From Hydrogenophaga borbori (GTDB lineage: Bacteria; Pseudomonadota; Gammaproteobacteria; Burkholderiales; Burkholderiaceae_C): a stretch of 64,000 nt of DNA. Position 1 is the stretch's first letter, and each line of letters begins with the position of its first letter. The position numbers and the translations under genes are program-made. The notes under the pieces were generated by a model. The model saw nothing but the letters and a program-made list of their open reading frames with translations. It had not been told where the DNA came from and did no database searches. Location: positions 1 through 64,000 of the forward strand of contig NZ_QVLS01000012.1 of the NCBI RefSeq assembly GCF_003417535.1, read 5' to 3'. Positions 19,213-28,271 of this stretch are shown piece by piece.

Positions 19213-20040
19213 TTAGATGAGGCGCTCGCGCGGGTTGGTGATCTTCTTGAGCGGGCCCAGGCGCTCGCTGTCGCAGATCAGCGGCACACTGGTCTGGCTG
19301 CCGTCCCAGGTGGGGTGCTCGATGTCGTCGAAGGCTTCGCGCAGCTTGCGGCCCCAGGTGCTGCGCACCATGCGGAAGTAGGGGTTGTTCTCTTCGATGC
19401 AGACGATTTTGTCGATGCGCAGGGTGTCGGCCTCGTACAGCGCCATGTCCAGCGGCAGGCCCACCGACAGGTTGGACTTGAGCGTGGAGTCCATGGACAC
19501 GAGCGCGCATTTGGCCGCCTCGTCCAGCGGCGTCTCGGGCGTGATCACGCGGTCCAGCACGGGCTTGCCGTACTTGGACTCGCCGATCTGGAAGAAGGGC
19601 GTCTCTGCCGTGGCCTCGATGAAGTTGCCGGCCGAATAGACCTGGAACAGGCGCATGCCCTCGCCGCGGATCTGGCCGCCGAAGATCAGCGAGACATTGA
19701 AGTCCACCCCCGCGCGCTGCAGCGATTCGCCGTCGCGCTGCCACACGTGGCGCACCGCCGCGCCGAGCACGCGCGCCGCGTCGAACATGCTGCGCGCGTT
19801 CCAGATGGTGATGGGCTCGCCGCCCTCGTGGTCGTCGAGTTGCTCGGTCTGCAGCATCTCGCGCACCGACTGGGAGATGCTCAGGTTGCCCGCCGACAGC
19901 AGGCACATGAAGCGGTCGTCGGCCTTCTCGTAGACCATCATCTTGCGGAACGAGCTGATCTGGTCGAGGCCCGCGTTGGTGCGCGAGTCGGACAGGAAGA
20001 CCATGCCGGCCTTGAGTTTGACGGCGACGCAGTAGGTCAT
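19213..20040 (-). CDS. Anbu / BPH-type proteasome-like peptidase
   Basis: ATG 20040 gives 275 residues starting [20 protein letters not shown]. This is the proteasome-type protease family Anbu (also called beta-proteobacteria proteasome homologue), a self-assembling relative of 20S beta subunits. The catalytic nucleophile would be Thr2 after Met removal, with the Asp and Lys of LSDSRTNAG and SSFRKM placed as in Ntn hydrolases. There is no propeptide. In other bacteria Anbu is commonly clustered with transglutaminase, alpha-E and ATP-grasp genes. Here it instead overlaps the stop of mutS by 4 bases and precedes an alpha/beta hydrolase. Its substrates are unknown. Confidence 0.88.
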   Translation of the reverse strand: MTYCVAVKLKAGMVFLSDSRTNAGLDQISSFRKMMVYEKADDRFMCLLSAGNLSISQSVREMLQTEQLDDHEGGEPITIWNARSMFDAARVLGAAVRHVWQRDGESLQRAGVDFNVSLIFGGQIRGEGMRLFQVYSAGNFIEATAETPFFQIGESKYGKPVLDRVITPETPLDEAAKCALVSMDSTLKSNLSVGLPLDMALYEADTLRIDKIVCIEENNPYFRMVRSTWGRKLREAFDDIEHPTWDGSQTSVPLICDSERLGPLKKITNPRERLI

Positions 20041-22679
20041 GACGGGCTCCCGGCCTCGGTGGCGGCGTGTTGGGCGAGCTTCTTCAGCTGGTAGAGCTGG
20101 TCCAGCGCGTCGCGCGGGCTCAGCGTGTCGGGGTCGATGGCGGCCAGGGCGGCCACCAGCGGGTGCGGTTCGGGCGCCTCGGCCGCGGGTGGCGGCGCGA
20201 ACAGGTCCACCTGGGTCTGCTGTTCGGCGCTGTGCGCCTCCAGCGCGGCCAGGGCGTGCCGGGCGTGCTGCACCACCGGGGCGGGCACGCCCGCCAGCCG
20301 GGCCACCTGGATGCCGTAGCTGCGGCTGGCGGGGCCGGGCTCGATCTGGTGCAGGAACACGATGCCCTTGCTGCCACCCTCGGCCGCGCTCACGTGCACG
20401 TTCACGGCGGCGTGGTGCGTGGCGGGGAACTCGGTGAGTTCGAAGTAGTGGGTGGCGAACAGCGTGAAGCAGCGCGCCTTGTCGTGCAGGTGCGCGGCGA
20501 TGCCGCCGGCCAGCGCCAGGCCGTCGAAGGTGGAGGTGCCGCGGCCGATCTCGTCCATCAGCACCAGGCTGTTGGGCGTGGCGGTGTGCAGGATCTGCGC
20601 CGCCTCGGTCATCTCCACCATGAAGGTGGACTGGGCGTTGGCCAGGTCGTCGGCCGCGCCGATGCGGGTGTGGATGGCGTCGATGGGCCCCAGGCGGCAG
20701 GACTGCGCGGGCACATGGCTGCCCATGCTGGCCAGCAGGGCGATGACCGCCACCTGGCGCATGTAGGTGCTCTTGCCACCCATGTTGGGGCCGGTGATGA
20801 CCTGCATGCGCGCCTTGGGGCCCAGCACCGTGTCGTTGGCGATGAAGGCGCCCGCGCCGGTCTCGGCCAGGCGGGCTTCCACCACCGGGTGGCGACCGCC
20901 GCGGATCTCGATGCCCGGTTCGCTGCCGAAGCTGGGCGCGCACCAGTTCAGCGTGAGCGATCGTTCGGTGAGCGCGCACAGCGCGTCCAGCGCGGCGAGC
21001 GCGCGCGCCAGGGTGGTGAGCGGGTCGATGAAGGCCTGCAGGCTGTCGAGCAGGCCTTCGTACAGCCATTTCTCGCGCGCCAGCGCGCGCTCCTGCGCCG
21101 ACAGCGCCTTGTCCTCGAAGGCCTTGAGCTCGGGCGTGATGAAGCGCTCGGCGTTCTTGAGCGTCTGGCGGCGCTTGTAGTCGTCGGGCACGCGGTCCAG
21201 CTGGCCCTGCGTGACCTCGATATAGAAGCCGTGCACCTTGTTGAACTGCACGCGCAGGTTGGCGATGCCGGTGCGGGCGCGTTCGCGCGCCTCCAACTCG
21301 ATGAGGAAGGCGTCGCTGTTCTGCTGCAAGCCGCGCAGCTCGTCGAGTTCGGCGTCGAAGCCGTCGGCGATGACGCCGCCGTCGCGCACCAGCGCCGAGG
21401 GGTCGCTCAGCAGGGCGCGCTGCAGCAGCTCGGCGCAGCCGGCGGGCGGCTGCAGATGGGTGGCCAGGCGGGCGAGCAGGGCGTCGGTGCCCAGCGGGGC
21501 CAGGGCCGACGCGAGCTCGCCGGCGCGACCCAGGGTCTGGCCCAGGCCCACCAGCTCGCGCGGCTTGGCCTGTCGCAGCGCGATGCGCGCGGTGATGCGC
21601 TCGACGTCGCTGCAGCCCTTCAGCCGCTCGCGCAGGCGCTGCCAGGGGCCCGCGCGCAGCACGCCGATGGCGCCCAGGCGTTCGCGCGCCTCGGCGCGGT
21701 CGCGCCGGGGCTCCAGCAGCCACTGGCGCAGCGCGCGGCTGCCCATGCCGCTGGCGCAGGTGTCGAGCAGGGAGAAGAGCGTGGGGCTGCTCTCGCCGCG
21801 CAAGGTCTGCACCAACTCGAGGTTGCGGCGCGTGCTGGGTGGCAGGTCGATGCGCTCGTCGATGCGCGCCACTTGCAGGCTGCGCACATGGGCCAGCGCG
21901 CGGCCCTGGGTGTGTTCGGCGTAGGCGAGCAGGGCGCCGGCGGCGGCGTGCGCGTCGCCCAGGTCCTCGGCGCCCCAGGCGGCCAGGCTGGCGGCCTGCA
22001 GCTGCTCGAGCAGCTTGCGCTGGCCCAGCGCGGCGTCGAAGGCCCAGGCCGGGCGCAGCACCGTGACCAGCTTGCCGCCCTGCGGCGTGGGCGCCCCGGC
22101 CAGGGCCATGACGCGCTGCTCGAAGGCGGGCGTCGTCTCGGCGCTGTAGAGCAGCTCGCCGGGCGCCAGGCGGGCCACCCAGTCGGCCAGTTCGTCGCTG
22201 GCGCACTGGGCCAGGAACACGATGCCCTGCGTGAGCGACAGCCAGGCCAGGCCGCAGCCCGTGCGCGCGCCCGCGTGCACGGCCATCAGCAGGGACTCGC
22301 TCTTGTCCGACAGCAGTTCGGCGTCGGTCAGCGTGCCGGGCGTGACCACGCGCACCACCTGGCGCTCCACCGGCCCCTTGGCCGTGGCCACGTCGCCCAC
22401 CTGCTCGCAGATGGCGACCGACTCGCCGAGCTTGATCAGCCGCGCGAGGTAGGTGTCCACCGAATGGAAGGGCACGCCGGCCATGACCACCGGCTTGCCG
22501 GCCGATTGGCCGCGCTGCGTCAGCGTGATGTCCAGCAGCCGCGCGGCCTTTTCGGCGTCCTCGTAGAACAGTTCGTAGAAGTCCCCCATGCGGTAGAAGA
22601 GCAGCGTGTGCGGATGCCCGGCCTTGAGGGCCAGGTACTGCTGCATCATGGGGGTGTGGGCGGCCAGGGAGTCGGTCAC
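20037..22679 (-). CDS. mutS: DNA mismatch repair protein MutS
   Basis: GTG 22679 gives 880 residues, with [13 protein letters not shown] aligned to the E. coli MutS N-terminus, so this start is preferred over the internal ATG. The mismatch-binding Phe-x-Glu motif appears early ([13 protein letters not shown]). The connector, lever and clamp regions follow, then the C-terminal ABC-type ATPase with Walker [10 protein letters not shown], signature-region STFMVEM, and Walker [17 protein letters not shown]. MutS recognises mispairs and small loops and recruits MutL. The last bases overlap the start of the Anbu gene (ATGA), so expression is coupled. A 21-base tandem duplication lies about 80 bases upstream. 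Confidence 0.97.
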   Translation of the reverse strand: MTDSLAAHTPMMQQYLALKAGHPHTLLFYRMGDFYELFYEDAEKAARLLDITLTQRGQSAGKPVVMAGVPFHSVDTYLARLIKLGESVAICEQVGDVATAKGPVERQVVRVVTPGTLTDAELLSDKSESLLMAVHAGARTGCGLAWLSLTQGIVFLAQCASDELADWVARLAPGELLYSAETTPAFEQRVMALAGAPTPQGGKLVTVLRPAWAFDAALGQRKLLEQLQAASLAAWGAEDLGDAHAAAGALLAYAEHTQGRALAHVRSLQVARIDERIDLPPSTRRNLELVQTLRGESSPTLFSLLDTCASGMGSRALRQWLLEPRRDRAEARERLGAIGVLRAGPWQRLRERLKGCSDVERITARIALRQAKPRELVGLGQTLGRAGELASALAPLGTDALLARLATHLQPPAGCAELLQRALLSDPSALVRDGGVIADGFDAELDELRGLQQNSDAFLIELEARERARTGIANLRVQFNKVHGFYIEVTQGQLDRVPDDYKRRQTLKNAERFITPELKAFEDKALSAQERALAREKWLYEGLLDSLQAFIDPLTTLARALAALDALCALTERSLTLNWCAPSFGSEPGIEIRGGRHPVVEARLAETGAGAFIANDTVLGPKARMQVITGPNMGGKSTYMRQVAVIALLASMGSHVPAQSCRLGPIDAIHTRIGAADDLANAQSTFMVEMTEAAQILHTATPNSLVLMDEIGRGTSTFDGLALAGGIAAHLHDKARCFTLFATHYFELTEFPATHHAAVNVHVSAAEGGSKGIVFLHQIEPGPASRSYGIQVARLAGVPAPVVQHARHALAALEAHSAEQQTQVDLFAPPPAAEAPEPHPLVAALAAIDPDTLSPRDALDQLYQLKKLAQHAATEAGSPS

Positions 22680-22755
22680 GGTCGGCGAGCGGGAGGCGGG
22701 CGAAAACAGCCGAACACTGTAGCCGATCGCCCCGGGGCCCCTGGCGCCGCGCGGC

Positions 22756-22797
22756 CCCCTCGGCGCCCGATGCGGTCCCCTCGGCGCCCGATGCGGC
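22756..22797. repeat. Tandem duplication, two 21-base units, upstream of mutS
   Basis: Two adjacent copies of a unit beginning CCCCTCGGCGCCCGATGCGG (22756-22776 and 22777-22797) differ only in the last base. It lies in the 277-base gap between mutS (start 22679) and the divergent ybhP-like gene (22957). It could change spacing in a promoter region; no function is shown. Confidence 0.8.
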
Positions 22798-22956
22798 GCC
22801 TAGCACCCTCAGCCGAAATGTCAATCAGCCGGCAGGCTGCGGCCGGCTGCGCCGGGGGCGCATTTACCGGTGGTTGCCCCGGCCCCCGGCCGGCGCGCGC
22901 ACCATGGATGGCCTCACGAACAAGACGTCGCCGGGCGCGACTGGAAGGAGTGTGCA

Positions 22957-23718
22957 ATGCCCGTGCAGAGAGAGCGGGGGAGCCTGCGTGTGCTGACGGT
23001 GAACATCCACAAGGGGTACAGCTTCTTCAAGAGGCGCTTCGTGCTGCACGAGTTGCGCGAAGCCGTGCGCGCGGTGCAGAGCGACGTGGTCTTCCTGCAG
23101 GAGGTGCGCGGCGGCGGCGAGCCGGATGAGCGGCACCCCGGGGTGTCGCAATACGAGTTCCTGGCCGACAGCATCTGGAAGGACCACGCCTACGGCCGCA
23201 ACGCCGTGGCGCCGCGCGACAGCTACGGCAACGCCGTGCTCTCGCACTTCCCCATCGTCAAGAGCCGCAACCACTGTCTCTCGGGGCCGCGCACCATGCC
23301 GCAGCGCGGTGTGCTGCATTGCGTGGTGAGTCACGGCGCGCTGCCCGCCCTGCACCTGATGTGCGTGCACCTGGGCCTGCTGGAGCGCGATCGCCAGGCG
23401 CAGATCGCCGCGCTGCGCGAGGTCATCGACAGCGAGGTGCCGCCCGGCGCGCCCCTGATCGTGGCGGGCGACTTCAACGACTGGCGCCAGCGCGCGGACG
23501 CGCGGCTCGCGCGCATCGGCCTGAGCGAGGTGTTCCGCCAGACCCAGGGCCGGCACGCGTGCAGCTTCCCGGCCGCCTGGCCGTTGCTGCGGCTCGACCG
23601 CATATACGTGCGTGGCGTGGCCTCGGTGCGGCCGCTGCCCATGCCGCGCCATCCCTGGTCGCGCCTGTCCGACCACGCGCCGCTGGCGGCGGAGGTTCGC
23701 CTCGGGGAGGCCGCATGA
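22957..23718 (+). CDS. ybhP: Endonuclease/exonuclease/phosphatase family protein, YbhP-like
   Basis: ATG 22957 is preceded by a good ribosome binding site (GGAAGGAG, 22943-22950) and gives 253 residues. Motifs of the EEP (DNase I/sphingomyelinase-like) fold are present: LTVNIHKGYSFF, FLQEVRGGG with the metal-binding Glu, GNAVLSHFPI, VHLGLLERDRQAQI, AGDFNDW with the catalytic Asp and Asn, and LSDHAPL with the C-terminal Asp-His. It overlaps the following cardiolipin synthase gene by 4 bases. The same three-gene order (ybhP, clsB/ybhO, ybhN) occurs in E. coli, which suggests a role in membrane lipid metabolism, but the substrate is not known. Confidence 0.88.
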   Translation: MPVQRERGSLRVLTVNIHKGYSFFKRRFVLHELREAVRAVQSDVVFLQEVRGGGEPDERHPGVSQYEFLADSIWKDHAYGRNAVAPRDSYGNAVLSHFPIVKSRNHCLSGPRTMPQRGVLHCVVSHGALPALHLMCVHLGLLERDRQAQIAALREVIDSEVPPGAPLIVAGDFNDWRQRADARLARIGLSEVFRQTQGRHACSFPAAWPLLRLDRIYVRGVASVRPLPMPRHPWSRLSDHAPLAAEVRLGEAA

Positions 23719-24968
23719 ACACGGCCACCCGTTCCATGAACTCACGCTGGCTGCCGGGCAATCGCATCGAGCTGCTGTGCTGCGGCGAGGACTACTACCC
23801 CCGCGTGTTCCAGGCCATCGACGCGGCGAAGCACGCCGTGCTGATCGAGACCTTCATCTGGTTTGACGATTCGGTGGGCCGCGAGCTGCGCGCCGCGCTG
23901 ATGCGCGCCGCCGAACGCGGCGTCGAGGTCCATGTGCTCGTCGATGGCTGGGGGTCGCCGGACCTGGGCGCGGAGTTCACCCAGGGCCTGCTCGACGCCG
24001 GCGTGCGGCTGCGCGCCTTCGAGCCGGTGCGCCGGCTCTTCGGCGCGCGCATCAACATGCTGGGGCGCATGCACAACAAGCTGGCCGTCGTCGACGGGCG
24101 CGTGGCCTTCGTGGGCGGCATCAACTACTCGCGCGACCACGTCATCGGCCTGGACCCGCAGGCCAAGCTCGACTACGCCGTGCGCCTGGAAGGGCCGCTG
24201 GTGGAACAGATCGAGGCCTACTGCCGCACCAAGCTGAACACGCCACAGCCCCCGCGCGAGATGTGGCTGCAGCGCTGGCGCCGCTTGCGTCAGCGCCGCC
24301 ACGCGGACGACTCACCGCGACCCGACGAGGGCGCGGTGGCCGCCTTCGTCACGCGCGACAACGACCGCCACACCACCGACATCGAGCGCCATTACCGGGC
24401 CGCCATCCGCAGCGCGCGCTCGCGCATCCTCATCGCCAACGCCTACTTCTTCCCGGGCTACCGCCTGGTGCGCGACCTGCGCCGCGCGGCGCGCCGCGGC
24501 GTGCGCGTGGACCTCATCCTGCAGGGCAATCCCGACATGCCCTGGGTGCAGCGCGCCACCATGCTGCTGTACGAACACCTGCTGCGCGCGGGGGTGCGCA
24601 TCCACGAGTACACCGAGCGCCCGCTGCACGCCAAGGTGGCCGTCATCGACGACCACTGGGCCACGGTGGGGTCGAGCAACCTGGACCCGACCAGCCTGAG
24701 CCTGAACCTGGAAGCGAACGTGGTCGTGCGCGACCAGGCCTTCGCCGCCGTGCTGCGCGACACGCTGGACCAGGTGCTGCGGCGCAGCTGCGAGCCCGTT
24801 CGCCTGTCGCGACCGGGCCGGCTGCGCTCCGCCTGGATCGTGCTGCGCAGCCTGGTGGTGTTCCACGCGCTGCGGCGCTTCCCGGCCTGGGCCCGCTGGG
24901 CGCACCATGCGAGGCCACGCGTGGTGCCCGTTCAACCGGAGCCCGCCCCCATGCAGGGGGGACGATGA
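23715..24968 (+). CDS. clsB: Cardiolipin synthase B, phospholipase D family
   Basis: ATG 23715 overlaps the previous stop (ATGA) and gives 417 residues. It has two HKD motifs of the phospholipase D family: H120-x-K122-x4-D127 (MHNKLAVVDGRVAFVGG) and a second near residue 305 (LHAKVAVIDDHWATVGSSN). There is no N-terminal membrane helix pair as in ClsA, which together with the neighbours fits ClsB (YbhO). ClsB makes cardiolipin or related phospholipids from phosphatidylglycerol and a second alcohol or lipid donor at the inner membrane. The gene overlaps the following ybhN-like gene by 4 bases. Confidence 0.92.
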   Translation: MNTATRSMNSRWLPGNRIELLCCGEDYYPRVFQAIDAAKHAVLIETFIWFDDSVGRELRAALMRAAERGVEVHVLVDGWGSPDLGAEFTQGLLDAGVRLRAFEPVRRLFGARINMLGRMHNKLAVVDGRVAFVGGINYSRDHVIGLDPQAKLDYAVRLEGPLVEQIEAYCRTKLNTPQPPREMWLQRWRRLRQRRHADDSPRPDEGAVAAFVTRDNDRHTTDIERHYRAAIRSARSRILIANAYFFPGYRLVRDLRRAARRGVRVDLILQGNPDMPWVQRATMLLYEHLLRAGVRIHEYTERPLHAKVAVIDDHWATVGSSNLDPTSLSLNLEANVVVRDQAFAAVLRDTLDQVLRRSCEPVRLSRPGRLRSAWIVLRSLVVFHALRRFPAWARWAHHARPRVVPVQPEPAPMQGGR

Positions 24969-25942
24969 CCCCGGGCCGGGCCCTCAAGCGCCTGTGGCCG
25001 CAGGCGCGCCGCTGGCTGCCCTGGCTGTTGGCGGCGGTGGTGCTCTATCTGGTGGCGCAACAGGCGCGCGAGGTGGAATGGGCCCGGGTGTGGGCCTCGC
25101 TGCGCGAGCTGCCGCTGGGCGTGGTGTCCGTGTCCGCGGCGCTGGCCCTGTGCGCCCACACCCTGTTCTCCTGCTACGACCTGATCGGGCGCCGGCTGGC
25201 GCGCGCGCGCATCACGCGCGCGCGCACCCTCACGGTGGCCGCCATCGCCTACGCCTTCAACCTCAACTTCGGCGCGCTGATCGGCGGCGTGGGCATGCGG
25301 CTGCGCCTGTACACGCGGGCTGGCCTGTCGGCGGGCACGGTGGGACAGATGGTGACGCACAGCTTCATCGCCAACTGGCTCGGCTGGTGCTGGGTGCTGG
25401 GCACGGTGCTGGTGTGCTCGCCCCCGCCGCTGCGGATCGAAGGGGCCCCGGGCGCGGGCGCGCTGCGCGCGCTGGGCGCCGTGCTGCTGTTGGTGGCCGT
25501 GGGTTACCACGCGCTGTGCCTGTTCGGCCGGCGCACGGCGCTGCGCTGGCGCGGCCACACGCTGCCGCTGGCGGGCGCCCGCGTGGCGCTGGTGCAGGCG
25601 GCAATGGGCGCCACGGTGTGGATGCTGATGGCGCTGAGCCTATGGAATCTGCTGCAGGGCCGCGCGCCGTACCCCCTGGTGTTGGGCGCGCTGCTGCTGG
25701 CCGGCGTGGCGGGGGCGCTGACGCACGTGCCCTCGGGTCTGGGGGTGCTGGAATCGGTGGTGGCGGCGGCGCTGGCGGGCGTGGTGCCGCTGAACGAGGC
25801 GCTGGCGGCGGTGCTGGCCTACCGCGCGGCGCACTACCTGATGCCGCTGGCGATCGCCCTGCCGGCGTATGCGTGGAGCGAGTGGCGGCCGGCGGCCAGG
25901 TCCGGCGACGCGCCGCGGCCACCGCTGGACGTTCCGCCCTGA
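24965..25942 (+). CDS. ybhN: YbhN/UPF0104-family membrane protein
   Basis: ATG 24965 overlaps the clsB stop (ATGA) and gives 325 residues with about eight hydrophobic segments. It belongs to the UPF0104 family, related to the flippase-like N-terminal domain of MprF (lysylphosphatidylglycerol synthase). Typical sequence includes YAFNLNFGALIGGVGMRLR and LTHVPSGLGVLESVV. A role in phospholipid movement or modification next to cardiolipin synthase is plausible but inferred. It is the last gene of the ybhP-clsB-ybhN unit and faces the stop of the DJ-1-like gene 24 bases away. Confidence 0.88.
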   Translation: MTPGRALKRLWPQARRWLPWLLAAVVLYLVAQQAREVEWARVWASLRELPLGVVSVSAALALCAHTLFSCYDLIGRRLARARITRARTLTVAAIAYAFNLNFGALIGGVGMRLRLYTRAGLSAGTVGQMVTHSFIANWLGWCWVLGTVLVCSPPPLRIEGAPGAGALRALGAVLLLVAVGYHALCLFGRRTALRWRGHTLPLAGARVALVQAAMGATVWMLMALSLWNLLQGRAPYPLVLGALLLAGVAGALTHVPSGLGVLESVVAAALAGVVPLNEALAAVLAYRAAHYLMPLAIALPAYAWSEWRPAARSGDAPRPPLDVPP

Positions 25943-25966
25943 GCCCCGGTGGGTCGGCCAGCGCGC

Positions 25967-27109
25967 TCAGCGGGACGGCAGGAGCTCCAGTTGCATCGCC
26001 ACCACCTCGGCCGTCTTCGCGCCGTAGCGGCCCTCGATGCGCGCGAGGGCATCGTTCAAGGCCTGCGCTGGGGGAGCGGCGGTGATGGCCGGCAGCAAGC
26101 GCTGCGCCGGCCAGTCCGCGCTCAGGCGATCCGGACGGATGCGCAGGCCATGGCGGCTTTCGATGGGCCCTGGCGCGGGCGCGAACGCCACCGCCCGCGA
26201 GCGGTAGGTTCTCGACCAGGCGTCCGCCACCAAGGCCAGCGACACCTCGTCCACCCCGGGCACGAGCTCGATGCCCAGCGCTTCGCGCTTCCAGAAGGCG
26301 AGGGTGTTGCCCATGACCGTGAGCGCAAACGGCCGGGTGAAGCGGAACGCCGCGCTGCGGTGGCGCGCGTCCCACTGCGCCAGGCCGAGGTCGCGCGCGG
26401 TGGCCTCGGCCTTGTCGCGGCCCGCGATGGCCTCGATCAGCGTCAGCGACATCGGCATGGAGGCCGAGATTCCCGTCGTGGTCGCCACGCCCTGGTCGAC
26501 CACGAAGCGCTGGTCCGCCACGTAGCGGATCGACGGCGTTCGCTCGCGCAATTGGTCCAGGTAGTACCAGTGCGTCGTTGCCCGCTTGCCGTCGAGCAGG
26601 CCGGCCGCGCCGACCACCTTGGCGCCCGCGCACACGCCGATGACGATCGCGCCCTTGGCCGCCTGGGCGCGAATCCAGGCGAGCACCCTCGGGTCGTCGT
26701 CGCGGCTCATCGCGGGCACGATGACGTAGTCGGCGCCATCGGCGTGCCGCGCATCGAACTGCGCAAGCGTCGCGTCCGCCTCCACCGTCAGCGCGGGGGA
26801 GAGCCTCACCGGACCGGCCTCGGTGGCGAGCGCCACCACATCGGCCACGCCGGACCGCCGAAGAATGCCGTAGGGCATGAGGTAGTCGGTCGTCTCGGTC
26901 GCGTCGTTGAGACCGACGATGGCCACCAGGGGGCGCGGGCGCTTGGGTGGCGCCAGCGCCGCCAGCGTGGCCTGGGTCTGCGCCGAGGGGACCGGCGGGG
27001 CGGCCGCCGGGGCGGGCGGGGCTGGCAGGGATGCGATCCAGCCCCCGAAGGCCAGCAGGCCCAAGGTGCCGACAGCCAGCACGGCGCGCAGCAGTGTCCG
27101 GTGCTTCAT
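25967..27109 (-). CDS. DJ-1/PfpI-family protein with N-terminal membrane anchor
   Basis: This 380-residue protein begins with a short basic end and a hydrophobic helix (about 6-28), then a Pro/Ala-rich linker, so it is probably anchored in or exported across the inner membrane. A DJ-1/PfpI (class I glutamine amidotransferase-like) domain covers about 58-235, with the nucleophile-elbow cysteine C160 in GVCAGAKVVGAAG followed by GLLDGKRATTHW. A C-terminal ~140-residue part has no family I recognise. It diverges across 104 bases from a GlxA-type regulator whose sensor domain carries the same GLLDG-x2-ATTHW motif. Enzymatic activity is unproven. Confidence 0.85.
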   Translation of the reverse strand: MKHRTLLRAVLAVGTLGLLAFGGWIASLPAPPAPAAAPPVPSAQTQATLAALAPPKRPRPLVAIVGLNDATETTDYLMPYGILRRSGVADVVALATEAGPVRLSPALTVEADATLAQFDARHADGADYVIVPAMSRDDDPRVLAWIRAQAAKGAIVIGVCAGAKVVGAAGLLDGKRATTHWYYLDQLRERTPSIRYVADQRFVVDQGVATTTGISASMPMSLTLIEAIAGRDKAEATARDLGLAQWDARHRSAAFRFTRPFALTVMGNTLAFWKREALGIELVPGVDEVSLALVADAWSRTYRSRAVAFAPAPGPIESRHGLRIRPDRLSADWPAQRLLPAITAAPPAQALNDALARIEGRYGAKTAEVVAMQLELLPSR

Positions 27110-27213
27110 GGCGCGCCGCCGCCACCGCGGCCTGGGGCCGGCCTGGCCACGAGCCCGCCGGCCGGCGTTGATAAGTAGAGTAGGGGTGTGACCATCTCGA
27201 GCTCCTGAATGCC

Positions 27214-28257
27214 ATGAGCCTACGAACCTCCCACGCGACGGACAAGGACACAGAGGCCGCGATTCCTGCCAGGAACCTGGTGCTCGTCGTGTTCGATGGC
27301 GTCGAGGCGATCGACGTCGCCGGGCCGTCCAGCGTGTTCAGCAAAGCCGAGGCGCTGCGTCCCGGCAGCTACCGGCTGCAGATCGCATCGCCCTCGGGCC
27401 GCACGGTGCTGACCAATGCCGGCCTGCGCCTGGCCGACACCACGGGATTCGAGCGCTTGCCCATGCCGATCGACACGCTGATCGTCTGCGGCGGCGACGA
27501 GCCGGCGGTCCGCTCGGCCATTGCCGAACACCAGGTGGGCGCCTGGCTGGCGCGGCAGGCGCGGGGCGCGCGCCGCGTCGCCAGTGTCTGCAGCGGCGCG
27601 TTCGCGCTGGCCGCCGCCGGCCTGCTCGACGGCCGCGAGGCCACCACCCACTGGCGCGTCTGCGACCAGCTGCAGGCGCTGCGTCCCCAGGCGCGCGTGC
27701 TGCGCGAACGCATCTACGTGCGCGATGGGCCGGTGTGGACCTCGGCTGGCGTCACCACGGGCATTGAGCTGGCGCTGGCCTTGGTGGAGGACGACCTTGG
27801 CCACGCGGTGGCGATGGAGATCGCGCGCACGCTGGCGCTGCCCCTGCTGCGCGGCGCGCGCGAGCCGCAGCTCAGCCCGGCCTTGAAGGCGCAGTCGGCG
27901 GCCAGCCGGCGCCTGCGCGAGGTCGTGGCGTGGATCGGCACACACCTGCAGGAGGACTTGTCGGTGGAGGCGCTGGCTGACCGCTCGGGCATGAGCGCCC
28001 GCCACTTCGCGCGGGCGTTCGCGGCGGAGGTCGGTTGCACGCCGGCCCGCTTCGTGGTGCGGGCCCGCGTGGCCGCGGCGGCGCAACTGCTGGTGCAGAC
28101 GCAATGGACCCAGGAACGCATCGCGAGCCGCAGCGGATTCCGGTCGGTGGACGCGTTGCAGCGGGCGTTTGCCTGCCAGCACGCCCTCACGCCGCAGGCC
28201 TATCGGCATGGCGCCTGGCGCGGCGCGAAACCGGTCGCGGGCGAGGGGCGCGGCTGA
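27214..28257 (+). CDS. GlxA-family transcriptional regulator (DJ-1/PfpI domain plus AraC-type HTH)
   Basis: This 347-residue protein has an N-terminal DJ-1/PfpI-like domain (about 20-210) with the elbow cysteine C126 (SVCSGAFALAAAG) and GLLDGREATTHW, followed by an AraC/XylS double helix-turn-helix (about 230-335: LSVEALADRSGMSARHFARA and ERIASRSGFRSVDALQRAF). This is the GlxA architecture. In the family the first domain senses a small nitrogenous ligand. It diverges from the membrane-anchored DJ-1-like gene across 104 bases, so the shared control region (27110-27213) is the first place to expect its operator. ATG 27214 is taken as the start; nothing upstream looks coding. Confidence 0.92.
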   Translation: MSLRTSHATDKDTEAAIPARNLVLVVFDGVEAIDVAGPSSVFSKAEALRPGSYRLQIASPSGRTVLTNAGLRLADTTGFERLPMPIDTLIVCGGDEPAVRSAIAEHQVGAWLARQARGARRVASVCSGAFALAAAGLLDGREATTHWRVCDQLQALRPQARVLRERIYVRDGPVWTSAGVTTGIELALALVEDDLGHAVAMEIARTLALPLLRGAREPQLSPALKAQSAASRRLREVVAWIGTHLQEDLSVEALADRSGMSARHFARAFAAEVGCTPARFVVRARVAAAAQLLVQTQWTQERIASRSGFRSVDALQRAFACQHALTPQAYRHGAWRGAKPVAGEGRG

Positions 28258-28271
28258 GTCCGCGTACCCCT

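Noticed and set aside
22756..22797. CRISPR-like repeats
   Set aside because: Only two adjacent copies without spacers; it is a simple tandem duplication.
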